NCBI GenBank assembly: GCA_028877215.1
Contig: JAPPFJ010000029.1
Span: 62,001 to 126,000, forward strand
Length of the DNA stretch: 64,000 nucleotides
Direction of reading: 5' to 3'
Origin: Gemmatimonadota bacterium
GTDB lineage: Bacteria; Latescibacterota; UBA2968; GCA-2709665
Position 1 is the first letter of the stretch; the number at the start of each line of letters is the position of its first letter. Positions 1 through 7,562 of the stretch are shown one piece after another. The notes below the pieces were generated by a model. It was not told where the DNA came from. It did not search any database and saw only the letters and a program-made list of their open reading frames with translations. The position numbers and the translations under genes are program-made.

Positions 1-2
1 GT

Positions 3-1046
3 CCGGGCGGCGCCATTCCATGTCAGGTGCATCGTAAGGAGGACGGCGTTCGGTTAAGCTGGATTGTAGACGATCTGGAGGCGGGTGAGACGGCGGACTA
101 CGGTTTCGAGGACGGGGAGCACACGGCGTCCGGCGGCGGGGTCGAACTGTCGGAATCCGACAGCAGGATTCAGGTGCGGATCGACGGCAACTGCTTTACG
201 AACTATTGCTACGGAAAAGACCTCGTGCGCCCACACCTGTACCCGGTAATCGGTCCGTACGGCGATGGAATCACGCGACCGTTGATCGATGAGGGAGAGG
301 GAGACCATCACCATCACCGGTCCGTCTGGATTTCGCATGGCCACGTGAACGGATGGAACAACTGGGGCGAAGGCGAGGGCCACGCGTGGACCCGGCATCA
401 GCGATTCGACGACCTCGAGAGCGGATCGGTCTACGGCCGGATCGTATCCATCAGCAACTGGGAGGGCGCGGACGCCTGGCGGGGAGAACACGGATCGAAC
501 GTGATCTGCGAGGAGCGGGCCGAGTGGACATTCTACCGTACGGGGTCGGACGTGCGGATCTTCGAGCTGCACGTCACGCTGACAGCACCGAAGATCGACG
601 TGCTCTTCGGCGACACGAAGGAAGGCGGCCTGGCATCGATTCGTGTTGCCGAGTCCATGGAAGTCAGGGCCGGCCAGGGCGGTAAAATCGAAAACGCAAT
701 CGGCGGCGTCAACGAGGACGAAACCTGGGGCAAACAGGCGGCCTGGTGCCACTATACCGGACCGGTGAACGGCAACCGCGTGGGCGTGGCCATCATGGAC
801 CATCCCGACAGCTTCAGGCATCCCACCTACTGGCACGTGCGCAACTACGGCCTGATGACGGCCAATCCCTTCGGCCATTCGCATTTTTACGCCGACCCGC
901 AACGGCGCGGGAACCACGTACTGCCGCCCGGCGAGTCTCTGACCGGCCGCTACAGGTTCTACGTACACAAGGGAGACGCGTCAGAAGGTGAGATCACGGA
1001 GCGCTATCACGACTTCGCGCATCCGCCGATCGTGGAGGTCGGGTAG
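3..1046 (+). CDS. DUF6807 (PmoA-family) protein, probably 5'-truncated by the window edge
   Basis: The reading frame is open to the left edge of the window. The first in-window start is a GTG at 27 with no ribosome site before it, so the true start is probably upstream. The protein matches the DUF6807/PmoA-like family, annotated as 'methane oxygenase PmoA' in databases but of unproven function and common in polysaccharide-degrading bacteria. Signature blocks are visible: DHHHHRSVW near residue 92, FGDTKEGGLA near 191, and YWHVRNYGLMTANPFGHS near 272. No signal peptide is visible in the part present. It is followed after 46 bp by a sulfatase on the same strand, a pairing expected in sulfated-glycan or sugar catabolism. 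Family assignment is strong; substrate and reaction are unknown. Confidence 0.8.
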   Translation, partial: PGGAIPCQVHRKEDGVRLSWIVDDLEAGETADYGFEDGEHTASGGGVELSESDSRIQVRIDGNCFTNYCYGKDLVRPHLYPVIGPYGDGITRPLIDEGEGDHHHHRSVWISHGHVNGWNNWGEGEGHAWTRHQRFDDLESGSVYGRIVSISNWEGADAWRGEHGSNVICEERAEWTFYRTGSDVRIFELHVTLTAPKIDVLFGDTKEGGLASIRVAESMEVRAGQGGKIENAIGGVNEDETWGKQAAWCHYTGPVNGNRVGVAIMDHPDSFRHPTYWHVRNYGLMTANPFGHSHFYADPQRRGNHVLPPGESLTGRYRFYVHKGDASEGEITERYHDFAHPPIVEVG

Positions 1047-1092
1047 TCAATATGCGAACGGCGCCGGCGCGTCGAAGGAAGCGTGTTTTCAG

Positions 1093-2532
1093 ATGGCCGA
1101 TACGGTCGAGCGACCCCATATCGTCTTCATCACCACGGACCAGCAGCGGGGCGACTGCACCGGAATCGACGGTCACCCGACCCTCGAAACGCCCCATCTG
1201 GACCAGCTTGCCAACGAGGGCGTGAATTTTTCCAGGGCGTATTCGCCATGTCCGGTATGTGTGCCCGCGCGCATGGTGATGATGACGGGACAGTCTCCCT
1301 TCCATTCAGGGTATTTCACCAATTCGAGCAGGGCGCTCGGAACCACCGACACCCTGCCCCGGATTCTGGGCGGACTCGGGTACCAGACACAGCTGATCGG
1401 CAAGGCGCATTTCAGTCCCCAGCGGGCGAGGCTGGGGTTCGACAATACGATCATCAATGAGTCGGGCCGGTACCGCGAGGGCGACGATTATCACCGGTGG
1501 TTGAAGAAAACGCCTTACGCGGGTCTCGAGAGGGCAACCAGTATCGGGAATAACGACGTGTTCTCGCGGAGGTCGGTGGTTCCCGAGACCCATCACGTGA
1601 ACACCTGGACGGCGAACGAATGTATTGAATTCCTGGACAGGCGGGATCCCACCTGTCCGTTTTTTCTGTGGATGTCATTCAGCCGGCCGCATTCGCAGTA
1701 CGATCCTCCGGCGCCGTACGACACGTGGTACGATCCGGATGACGTGCCGCCGCCCATCGCCGCGCCCGGCGACGATTTCCTGCCGCCGGAACTGCAGGTA
1801 GCGCCGCAGCGTTACGATTGGGACCGCATGTCGCCCGCGAGGATCGCCCGTGCGCGACGGCACTACCTCGGACAGATTACCCACATCGACCACCAGATCG
1901 GGCGGTTTTTCGCCGCGCTTCGCTGGAAGGGATTGTGGAACCATACGCTGGTGGTCTTTACCTCGGACCACGGGGATATGATGGGGGATTTCGGACTCTT
2001 CTTCAAGTCCCACTTTTTCGAAGGGTCCGGTCGGGTTCCGCTGATTTTGCGGCCGCCGAGAAGTTGGGAGGGGACCGTTCCCGCATTGAGGTACGAGAAG
2101 CCGGTGTCGCTCGTCGACATATTGCCCACACTCGTCTCGGCGGCCGGCGGTCACGTCCCCGTACAGGCGGACGGGTTGTCGCTGCTGCCGGCGCTGGATG
2201 GAGACGATCCGGTCGGTGGCCGGATTTTCCACGGTGAAATCGGTGCGGAAGCGCGCCGCCACCATTGCCTGACCGACGGGCGGTACAAGTATATGTGGTT
2301 CCGGCTCGGCGGCCGGGAGTACTTGTTTGATCTTGAGGACGATCCGAACGAAGTGAACAACCTGGCAGGGGATGAGGCCCTGGTTGCCGTCTGGAGAAAA
2401 AGGTTGATCGAACTTCTCGATTCGCGAGGCGATTCCGCGGTAAAAGACGGCGCGCTGGTCGATACGCCATTTAAGCCCGCCGGCGAGGCCGAGTTGCGGG
2501 CGATGGACCCGTTCGGGCGAAGGCCGCATTAG
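1093..2532 (+). CDS. type I (formylglycine-dependent) sulfatase
   Basis: Sulfatases of the alkaline-phosphatase superfamily hydrolyse sulfate esters using a formylglycine made from Cys or Ser. Using the ATG at 1093 the protein is 479 residues, a normal length. The metal-binding stretch ITTDQQRGD lies at residues 13-21, and the catalytic motif C56-V-P-A-R60 is of the Cys type, so it needs an anaerobic sulfatase maturase or an FGE enzyme, neither of which is in this window. A second metal site is visible in TSDHGDMMGDFGLFFKSHFF. No signal peptide is seen, suggesting a cytoplasmic enzyme. The frame runs upstream to 988, but that part overlaps the preceding gene and lacks family similarity. It probably acts with the neighbouring DUF6807 protein on a sulfated sugar. 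Confidence 0.88.
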   Translation: MADTVERPHIVFITTDQQRGDCTGIDGHPTLETPHLDQLANEGVNFSRAYSPCPVCVPARMVMMTGQSPFHSGYFTNSSRALGTTDTLPRILGGLGYQTQLIGKAHFSPQRARLGFDNTIINESGRYREGDDYHRWLKKTPYAGLERATSIGNNDVFSRRSVVPETHHVNTWTANECIEFLDRRDPTCPFFLWMSFSRPHSQYDPPAPYDTWYDPDDVPPPIAAPGDDFLPPELQVAPQRYDWDRMSPARIARARRHYLGQITHIDHQIGRFFAALRWKGLWNHTLVVFTSDHGDMMGDFGLFFKSHFFEGSGRVPLILRPPRSWEGTVPALRYEKPVSLVDILPTLVSAAGGHVPVQADGLSLLPALDGDDPVGGRIFHGEIGAEARRHHCLTDGRYKYMWFRLGGREYLFDLEDDPNEVNNLAGDEALVAVWRKRLIELLDSRGDSAVKDGALVDTPFKPAGEAELRAMDPFGRRPH

Positions 2533-2543
2533 CGTGCATTGGC

Positions 2544-3104
2544 GTGAAAACGAGCGTTTCCGGTCGCTGCCTGCATCCGTGCCGGGGTTTGATTGAGACA
2601 TGGAACGGGGGTCTGGTCTCTTTGGCTGAATCTCTCGAAGTGCGGCTGTGCGAATTGATGATCGAGCGGGGATGGACCCTCTCGGTGGCGGAGACCACAA
2701 CGGGCGGGTTGATCTGTTCCCGCATTGTGAGCGTGCCGGGAAGTTCAGCCTTTTTCGAGCGTGGACTGGTGCCCTACAGTGCCAGAGCCAAGACCCAGGC
2801 GCTTGGGTTACCGGAGTCTCTGTTGATGCGCTGTGGCGCCGTGAGTGGGGAAGTGGCCGCATCCATGGCCGAAGCCGTGGGCAGGACAAGCCATTCTACG
2901 CTGGGTCTGGCGGAAACGGGCATCGCCGGACCGATTCGCGGAAGATCGCCAAAGCCGTTGGGAACGTCATATATCGCGCTTTGGACGCCGGAGGGTGTCC
3001 GGTGTGAAAACTTCGCCTTTGAAGGCGACCGGGGCCGGATTCGCGAACGGATTGCGGAGCAGGCCCTGGCAATTGTGGTTGCATATTTGGAAGATGCCGC
3101 TTGA
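2544..3104 (+). CDS. CinA C-terminal domain protein (nicotinamide-nucleotide amidase-like, PncC)
   Basis: Stand-alone CinA-C proteins deamidate nicotinamide mononucleotide to nicotinate mononucleotide in pyridine-nucleotide recycling. The family fold is recognisable: SVAETTTGGLICSRIVSVPGSS, then FERGLVPYSARAKTQALG, GAVSGEVAASMAEAV, ETGIAGPIRG and KPLGTSYIALW. The usual second block reads V-T-G-I-A-G-P; here it is AETGIAGP. The N-terminal 30 residues do not look like the family, so translation may begin at an internal TTG or GTG around 2588-2625; no good ribosome site settles this. There is no N-terminal MoCF domain. The gene ends at 3104 inside the -35 box of the next promoter, so infA is transcribed separately or additionally. 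Confidence 0.72.
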   Translation: MKTSVSGRCLHPCRGLIETWNGGLVSLAESLEVRLCELMIERGWTLSVAETTTGGLICSRIVSVPGSSAFFERGLVPYSARAKTQALGLPESLLMRCGAVSGEVAASMAEAVGRTSHSTLGLAETGIAGPIRGRSPKPLGTSYIALWTPEGVRCENFAFEGDRGRIRERIAEQALAIVVAYLEDAA

Positions 3105-3129
3105 CACCGGCTGTTCATTAACCTAAATT
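3101..3129 (+). promoter_or_regulatory. sigma-70-type promoter for infA
   Basis: TTGACA at 3101-3106, a 17-bp spacer, then TAAATT at 3124-3129. It lies 48 bp upstream of the infA start, and the -35 box overlaps the stop codon of the CinA-like gene. Confidence 0.55.
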
Positions 3130-3176
3130 GACAATTCGACCAGAAGTAGATTTTCTTATCTGAAGCTGGAGGTGGC

Positions 3177-3461
3177 ATGGCGAAAGAGGAAAAGGTTTCG
3201 CTTGAAGGAACCGTCACGGATACGCTTCCGGACGGGCAGTACATGGTGGAAGTGGAGGGCGGACATCAGATTCTGGGGTATACGTCGGGAAAGATGCGGC
3301 GTTTCAATATTCGGGTACTGGTGGGCGATCGGGTGACCATCGAGACCTCACCTTACGATCTCAATCGCGGACGTATCGTGTGGCTGCACCGGCTGCCCCC
3401 GCCCGACGATGCGGGCGGAAAGCGCAGAGGGGGCGGCAACCGGCCCAGGCGCCGGCGCTAG
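3177..3461 (+). CDS. infA: translation initiation factor IF-1 with Arg/Gly-rich C-terminal tail
   Basis: IF-1 is a small OB-fold protein that occupies the ribosomal A site during initiation. Residues 1-73 carry the family pattern (MAKEEKVSLEGTV, then GHQILGYTSGKMRRFNIRVLVGDRV, ending in RGRIVWLH). The last 21 residues are an unusual extension: proline and acidic residues, then K/R/G-rich sequence ending in four arginines. Standard IF-1 has about 72 residues; this one has 94. The ATG at 3177 has GGAGG seven bases upstream. It is not in a ribosomal-protein operon, as often happens, and is followed by a terminator. The assignment is secure; the role of the tail (extra rRNA or nucleic-acid contact) is inference. 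Confidence 0.95.
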   Translation: MAKEEKVSLEGTVTDTLPDGQYMVEVEGGHQILGYTSGKMRRFNIRVLVGDRVTIETSPYDLNRGRIVWLHRLPPPDDAGGKRRGGGNRPRRRR

Positions 3462-3578
3462 TCTGTCGGTCTTTATTTGCTGTAAACAAAGGAAGTTACG
3501 ATCCACACAGACTTCTGTGCGAAAGGCATGCGCTTACCGCTGCATACGTCGCACATTGCTGCAGATATCCGCACAAAC

Positions 3579-3610
3579 GGGCCGAATCTGAATATCGATC
3601 GGCCCTTTTT
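3579..3610 (+). terminator. rho-independent terminator downstream of infA
   Basis: The stem GGGCCGA (3579-3585) pairs with TCGGCCC (3599-3605) and is followed by a T run from 3606. It lies about 115 bp past the infA stop. Confidence 0.6.
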
Positions 3611-3770
3611 CTTTGTGCCTATATTCAAAAGGTCACGCGCGGTTTCTGTTGCGTTCCACGTTCCGCATGCGCCGTAGCTATCAGTATATGTGAGATCTGC
3701 ATTAAATCGAATATTGAATGGACGCGAGATTCTTCGACCCCTCCCCCACCTGGCTGGCAGCAGATCCGTA

Positions 3771-3893
3771 TCACTCCCCACTTGAGGGGGAGTCGCAGAA
3801 GCCGAGCCGTCCCCTGAGCAATCGCCCTCCTTGTGCTGAGCTTGTCGAAGCAAGCTTGTCGAAGGGCCGGCGATGGCTGATGCGGTGGGGGGA
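3771..3893 (+). repeat. dispersed intergenic repeat, family A, long copy 1
   Basis: About 120 bp closely matching 60216-60350 in the same order and strand: a short palindrome around CACTCCCC/GGGGGAGT, then GTCGCAGAAGCCGAGCCGTC, one or more CTGAGCTTGTCGAAG units, and GGCCGGCGATGGCTGATGCG. The CTGAGC(T/C)TGTCGAAGG core is a REP-like palindromic repeat seen widely in bacterial intergenic DNA. The whole 3462-4162 gap holds no convincing gene. Confidence 0.7.
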
Positions 3894-4047
3894 TGTTAAC
3901 GCCGTTCCTTATGTTTTACCTCGCTCAGACGAACTTGCCGGTCGTCTTTCCGGAAAAATCGGAGTATATTAGTAGGGAAGTGACAAATACAGGTAGATCG
4001 TCCGTTTTCCGCGATAGTACTCGGCCGTTCCTCGCCGTAACGGGTTT

Positions 4048-4073
4048 GTAGGGGCGTCCCTTGTGGGCGCCCG
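4048..4073 (+). repeat. palindromic intergenic repeat, family B (GTAGGGGCG...CGCCC)
   Basis: GTAGGGGCGTCCC, a short loop, and GGGCGCCC form an imperfect hairpin. Related copies lie at 12087-12117, 33057-33085 and 62126-62150. Confidence 0.6.
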
Positions 4074-4162
4074 CCGTCCGCGATCTCAGACCATGATCTG
4101 CCTGACCTGAAGCCATCCGCATATCGCCCGACATCCTTTCATCCATCTCGCCTGCGTTCGCC

Positions 4163-4876
4163 ATGGAAAATGGAAAGTGTACAATAAAGACTTCGGACTA
4201 TGCCCGATTCCTGTCGGAGTTGGAGGATCAGAGCGTCGATCTGATCTTAACCGACCCTCCATATACCATAAGCCGAAAGACTGGATTCAAGCACGTTGGG
4301 CCCAGGAGTGTCGAGCGGTTCGCCGTAGACATGGACTTTGGCGCCTGGGACCACGCCAGAATAGACCTGGACGTCCTGGCCGAACAGGCATTGCGTGTAC
4401 TCCGCCGAGGCGGGACGGCGATCATTTTTTACGATTTATGGAAGTTGAGCTATCTTGCCGACAGCATGAACAGTGCCGGTTTCAAGCAACTGCGTTTCAT
4501 CGAATGGGTTAAGAAAAATCCCGTCCCGTTAAATAGCAAACGTAACTATCTCACAAACAGCAGAGAGATTGCGGTATCGGGTGTCCGGTCATGCAAACCT
4601 ACGTTTCACAGTGAATACGACAACGGGATTTACTCTTTTCCCATACCGAACAATGGAGAAAGGCATCACCCGACGCAGAAGCCAATGTCGTTGTTCAGAG
4701 AGTTAATTGAGAAACACAGCAACCACGGCGATTTGGTGGTCGATCCATTTCTTGGATCGGGGACCACCGCGATAGCTGCATTGAGCCTTTCACGATGTTT
4801 CAGCGGGTGCGATATAGATGGAAACTATGTCGAAATTGCGAAGGAGAGAGTAAGGGAGGCTGAACCCGACTTCTGA
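4163..4876 (+). CDS. beta-class DNA methyltransferase (DPPY, N6-adenine or N4-cytosine)
   Basis: A 237-residue S-adenosylmethionine-dependent DNA methylase. Catalytic motif IV is D31-P-P-Y34. The AdoMet-binding motif is FLGSGTT at 196-202, preceded by the typical HPTQKP at 169-174 and followed by a CDIDGNYVEIAKERV strand-helix. The order (catalytic motif first, AdoMet motif last) is that of the beta group, which includes orphan methylases such as CcrM and many phage and type II enzymes. There is no obvious cognate nuclease directly downstream; the next sizeable coding unit is a toxin-antitoxin pair, and an EVE plus nuclease-like gene follows at 6217. Its AT content is higher than that of the flanking core genes, and it sits just after two repeats, both consistent with acquisition. 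The recognition site cannot be read from sequence. Confidence 0.88.
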   Translation: MENGKCTIKTSDYARFLSELEDQSVDLILTDPPYTISRKTGFKHVGPRSVERFAVDMDFGAWDHARIDLDVLAEQALRVLRRGGTAIIFYDLWKLSYLADSMNSAGFKQLRFIEWVKKNPVPLNSKRNYLTNSREIAVSGVRSCKPTFHSEYDNGIYSFPIPNNGERHHPTQKPMSLFRELIEKHSNHGDLVVDPFLGSGTTAIAALSLSRCFSGCDIDGNYVEIAKERVREAEPDF

Positions 4877-4908
4877 CGAATCGACGTCAACCTCGGCGAG
4901 GTAACGCT

Positions 4909-5070
4909 ATGACGACAAAGAGGAACAGGACGAAGCGCAAGACAGAACCCCCTATCGTTAAACCGTCGCCGGAAGCAGTCGGCGGATTACCTGAAAACGT
5001 AAAGCGGGCGCCATTCACCTCACGGCAAAGAGTACCTGGCGGGCGGAAGTACCTCGATCGGAGTCGATGA
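4909..5070 (+). CDS. small basic ORF of unknown function (53 aa)
   Basis: ATG at 4909 opens a 53-codon frame ending at TGA 5068-5070, with a plausible GAGGT ribosome site a few bases upstream. The product begins MTTKRNRTKRKTEPP and is very basic. I recognise no family. It could be a small protein linked to the methyltransferase, or the 5' remnant of a lost partner gene, since the DNA to 5150 holds no further open frame. Low confidence that it is expressed. Confidence 0.25.
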   Translation: MTTKRNRTKRKTEPPIVKPSPEAVGGLPENVKRAPFTSRQRVPGGRKYLDRSR

Positions 5071-5154
5071 AGTACACCTGTGAAAAATACACGAGTGCGC
5101 CAGCCTCCACGAAACTATCCATTCGCGGGCGCGTAAGTGGCTGAAATACAACAG

Positions 5155-5183
5155 TTGACATATCAAATTCACTCTGTTAATAT
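5155..5183 (+). promoter_or_regulatory. sigma-70 promoter upstream of the toxin-antitoxin pair
   Basis: TTGACA (5155-5160), an exact 17-bp spacer, TAATAT (5178-5183). The leader to the antitoxin ATG is about 190 nt. Confidence 0.6.
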
Positions 5184-5187
5184 TGAC

Positions 5188-5203
5188 TTTACGGTCCGGT
5201 AAA
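5188..5203. promoter_or_regulatory. candidate palindromic operator just after the -10 box
   Basis: TTTACGGTCCGGTAAA, with six of eight half-site positions pairing. Its place immediately downstream of the promoter suggests autoregulation of the toxin-antitoxin operon. This is inference from position and symmetry. Confidence 0.4.
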
Positions 5204-5378
5204 GTTCACCCTTCTGTGCCGATTTCGGTGAGACGATTCGCCCTTGGGAATTAGTGAACAATGTAGTGGACGAAGGAGTCGTGATGGCAGAGATCCGTAG
5301 GTCGCCCTGATAGAACTGTATGCAAGAAAACTTAGAGAAAGAATCTGTAACGCAACGCATCCAGGGAGACATGATACG

Positions 5379-5645
5379 ATGAAGAGAACACTGACCATCG
5401 ACTACAGCGATGATGTCCTGGTGGCCCTGGGATATTCACCCAGACAGTTCGGCGAAGAGGCCAAGATCCTCGTGGCCGTCAAGCTCTACGAGTTGGGACG
5501 GTTGTCATCGGGTGCGGCAGCCAAGCTGGCCGGTATTCCCAAGCCATTGTTCCTGATGAAGTTGGCCGATTACGGTGTAGATACCTTCGATCTGACCGAG
5601 GAAGACATTCAACAGGACCTGGTCCGTGCCCGACGTCATCTGTAA
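5379..5645 (+). CDS. UPF0175 family protein (putative antitoxin)
   Basis: An 88-residue UPF0175 protein. These small helix-rich DNA-binding-like proteins are typically encoded just upstream of DUF3368 PIN-like toxins. The family pattern is visible: an N-terminal MKRTLTIDYSDDVL strand, then EEAKILVAVKLYELGRLSSGAAAKLAGI, which resembles a helix-turn-helix, and a C-terminal TEEDIQQDL. The final codons overlap the start of the next gene by 20 bp, implying translational coupling. The promoter and palindrome at 5155-5203 fit autoregulation. The antitoxin role is inferred from gene pairing, not from a catalytic signature. Confidence 0.85.
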   Translation: MKRTLTIDYSDDVLVALGYSPRQFGEEAKILVAVKLYELGRLSSGAAAKLAGIPKPLFLMKLADYGVDTFDLTEEDIQQDLVRARRHL

Positions 5646-6114
5646 TACATCTCCTCTTCAGTATCTACACCAGGCCAACGTCTTGGAACTATTGCCCGCA
5701 CTCGTCGGACAGGTGTACATCCCGGAAGCGGTGGCTGCGGAGTTACGTGAGGGTCGACGTCGAAATGTACCCCTGCCTGCTGTTGAGGAACTCTCGTGGC
5801 TGGTCGTGCGACCGGTGCGCGACCCGACGCTGCTTCCTTTGGTGACCAATCTTGGGGATGGCGAAAAGGAAGTGCTCGCTCTCGGATTGGAAACACAAAG
5901 CCCATTGCTTCTCATTGATGATCGAGACGCGCGGCGATATGCCCGGACACTGGAATTGGAAGTTTCAGGCACACTTGGCCTTTTGTTGCGGGCTAAGGAG
6001 CAAGGTGTTCTGGACGCTGTTCGGCCCGTTTTGGATCGTCTCCAATCGCTGCGATTTCGGCTGAACGTCGGGACTCGCCAGAAAGTGCTGGAACGTGCAG
6101 GCGAGACGACGTGA
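5626..6114 (+). CDS. DUF3368 PIN-like protein (putative toxin ribonuclease)
   Basis: A 162-residue DUF3368 protein of the PIN-like nuclease superfamily. Acidic residues expected of a PIN active site are visible: CNTSPL at the N-terminus (Asn replaces the usual first Asp, as is common in DUF3368), AAELREG near residue 39, LGDGEKEVLALG near 79, and LLIDDRDARRYA near 99, followed by GTLGLLL. The start at 5626 lies inside the antitoxin gene. PIN toxins cleave RNA, often tRNA or mRNA; the target here is unknown. The organisation is the usual antitoxin-then-toxin order. Confidence 0.85.
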   Translation: MPDVICNTSPLQYLHQANVLELLPALVGQVYIPEAVAAELREGRRRNVPLPAVEELSWLVVRPVRDPTLLPLVTNLGDGEKEVLALGLETQSPLLLIDDRDARRYARTLELEVSGTLGLLLRAKEQGVLDAVRPVLDRLQSLRFRLNVGTRQKVLERAGETT

Positions 6115-6216
6115 TTCCAATATCGCGGACTGAGATCGAGCTTTACTTCGGTGGTTCGGCGAAAGTATTGGACGGACTGCAATGTCGCTTTTTGCTGCAA
6201 CATTAAGGTGAGCCAT

Positions 6217-7344
6217 ATGGCATATTTCCTTGACCTGTTCACACCAGAAACCTGGAACGCATTTCGAAGCATAGGTGCGACCGTAACCGGCTTTCGGGAA
6301 AGACATCGGCGGATAGCAAAAGAACGCGTTGACGCAGGCGATATTTTCCTCTGCTATTTAACTCGTCTGTCGCGATGGTGTGGGGTATTGGAAGCAGAGT
6401 CGGAAGCATATATCGATGACAGTCCGATCCATGACGAATTAGCCCCCTTTACAGTTCGATTTAAGGTGGATCCAATTGTCTTATTGGACGCGGAAATGGC
6501 TATACCGATATACGATGACCGCGTGTGGAATACGTTGTCAATCACGAAACAACATGAGAAGGGAACTTCCACGTGGACAGGATTCTTCAGGGGGTCACTT
6601 AATCGGATACCCGAAGATGATGGCCGATTTCTGGTCGAGATGTTAGAGAAACAGAAATCAAATCCCAAGAGTTTCCCTTTCACAGAAAGGGACAGAAGTC
6701 GGCTCGCGCCTCCAAGAAGGGTACGCACTATCGATAGAGAAGTGGAAGTCGAGGTTCCTGATCTTTTTGACGAAGAGTCTACACCGGAGTCTGAAGTCAC
6801 GGAATCAAAACTGATGTCTGATGGACGTGAGTCAATTCAATATCAGGCGAAGGTAGCAAGAATCGGAGTCGAGATGGGATTTCGTATCTGGGTTCCAAAG
6901 AACGACAAACTTCGCGTTCTGGAACATATCCCTGATCATATGCACGATAAATTCCTGGACGTCCTGCCGCTTAACTATGACGATACGACCCTGAGAACTG
7001 TGGAACACATCGATGTGTTGTGGCTCAAGGGACGTTCCATGGCAAGAGCGTTTGAAATTGAGCACACGACCGCGATTTACTCGGGATTGTTGCGGATGGC
7101 CGACCTCCTGGCATTGCAACCGAACATGGATATTCGTTTGCACATCGTCGCCCCGATGCATAAGCGGGATAGGGTTCTACGAGAGATCAGAAGGCCGGTA
7201 TTCTCGCTCTTGGATAAAGGGCCGCTGTACGACCAATGCTCGTTTCTTGCCTATGACTCAATTGATTCGTTAGCTGAAACCAGATACCTTTCCCATATGA
7301 GTGACTCGATTATTGGTGAATATGAAGATTCTGCCGAAGTCTAG
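6217..7344 (+). CDS. EVE (PUA-like) domain protein with C-terminal PD-(D/E)xK-like nuclease domain
   Basis: A 375-residue two-domain protein. The ATG at 6217 has AAGGTGAG eight bases upstream; the frame continues upstream but without family similarity. Residues 1-150 look like an EVE/PUA-like domain (ETWNAFRSIGATVTGF, then KERVDAGDIFLCYLTRLSRWCGVLEAESEAYIDD split by short gaps), a fold that reads modified bases in DNA or RNA. An acidic linker (about 185-215) leads to a second domain with D266 in HIDVLWLKG, then E280-I-E282-H-T-T and IYSGLLRMADLLALQ. A D...ExE arrangement is found in some PD-(D/E)xK restriction enzymes. The reading is a modified-DNA-dependent endonuclease; catalysis is inferred. 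It follows a methyltransferase and a toxin-antitoxin pair and is closed by a strong terminator. Confidence 0.7.
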   Translation: MAYFLDLFTPETWNAFRSIGATVTGFRERHRRIAKERVDAGDIFLCYLTRLSRWCGVLEAESEAYIDDSPIHDELAPFTVRFKVDPIVLLDAEMAIPIYDDRVWNTLSITKQHEKGTSTWTGFFRGSLNRIPEDDGRFLVEMLEKQKSNPKSFPFTERDRSRLAPPRRVRTIDREVEVEVPDLFDEESTPESEVTESKLMSDGRESIQYQAKVARIGVEMGFRIWVPKNDKLRVLEHIPDHMHDKFLDVLPLNYDDTTLRTVEHIDVLWLKGRSMARAFEIEHTTAIYSGLLRMADLLALQPNMDIRLHIVAPMHKRDRVLREIRRPVFSLLDKGPLYDQCSFLAYDSIDSLAETRYLSHMSDSIIGEYEDSAEV

Positions 7345-7442
7345 ATCGTAAGCGGGTGCATTGCGATCTTCCAATTTTGCGGAGGTCGATTGCCAATGGT
7401 TCCGATCGTTAACGACAATCCACATCGTCCGAGAATTCAAAG

Positions 7443-7468
7443 AGCCGTCCAGCTCCACCTGGACGGCT
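7443..7468 (+). terminator. strong hairpin terminator after the EVE-nuclease gene
   Basis: A perfect 10-bp stem: AGCCGTCCAG (7443-7452) pairs with CTGGACGGCT (7459-7468) around a six-base loop, followed by a pyrimidine-rich tract. It may serve both converging transcripts. Confidence 0.7.
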
Positions 7469-7562
7469 CCCTTCCTTTCTGCTTTTCCTGCTCTGGTTTG
7501 AATTACTCTTCCTCAATCCCTCCCTGATTTCCTACGACTCACCGCAACGTGATTCTTCCGAT

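Noticed and set aside
54-968. Long minus-strand open frame opposite the DUF6807 gene (304 codons)
   Set aside because: No family similarity, no ribosome site; GC-rich shadow of the real gene.
1675-2889. 404-codon minus-strand frame across the sulfatase and CinA-like genes
   Set aside because: Runs antisense through two recognised genes with low-complexity Arg/Pro-rich translation.
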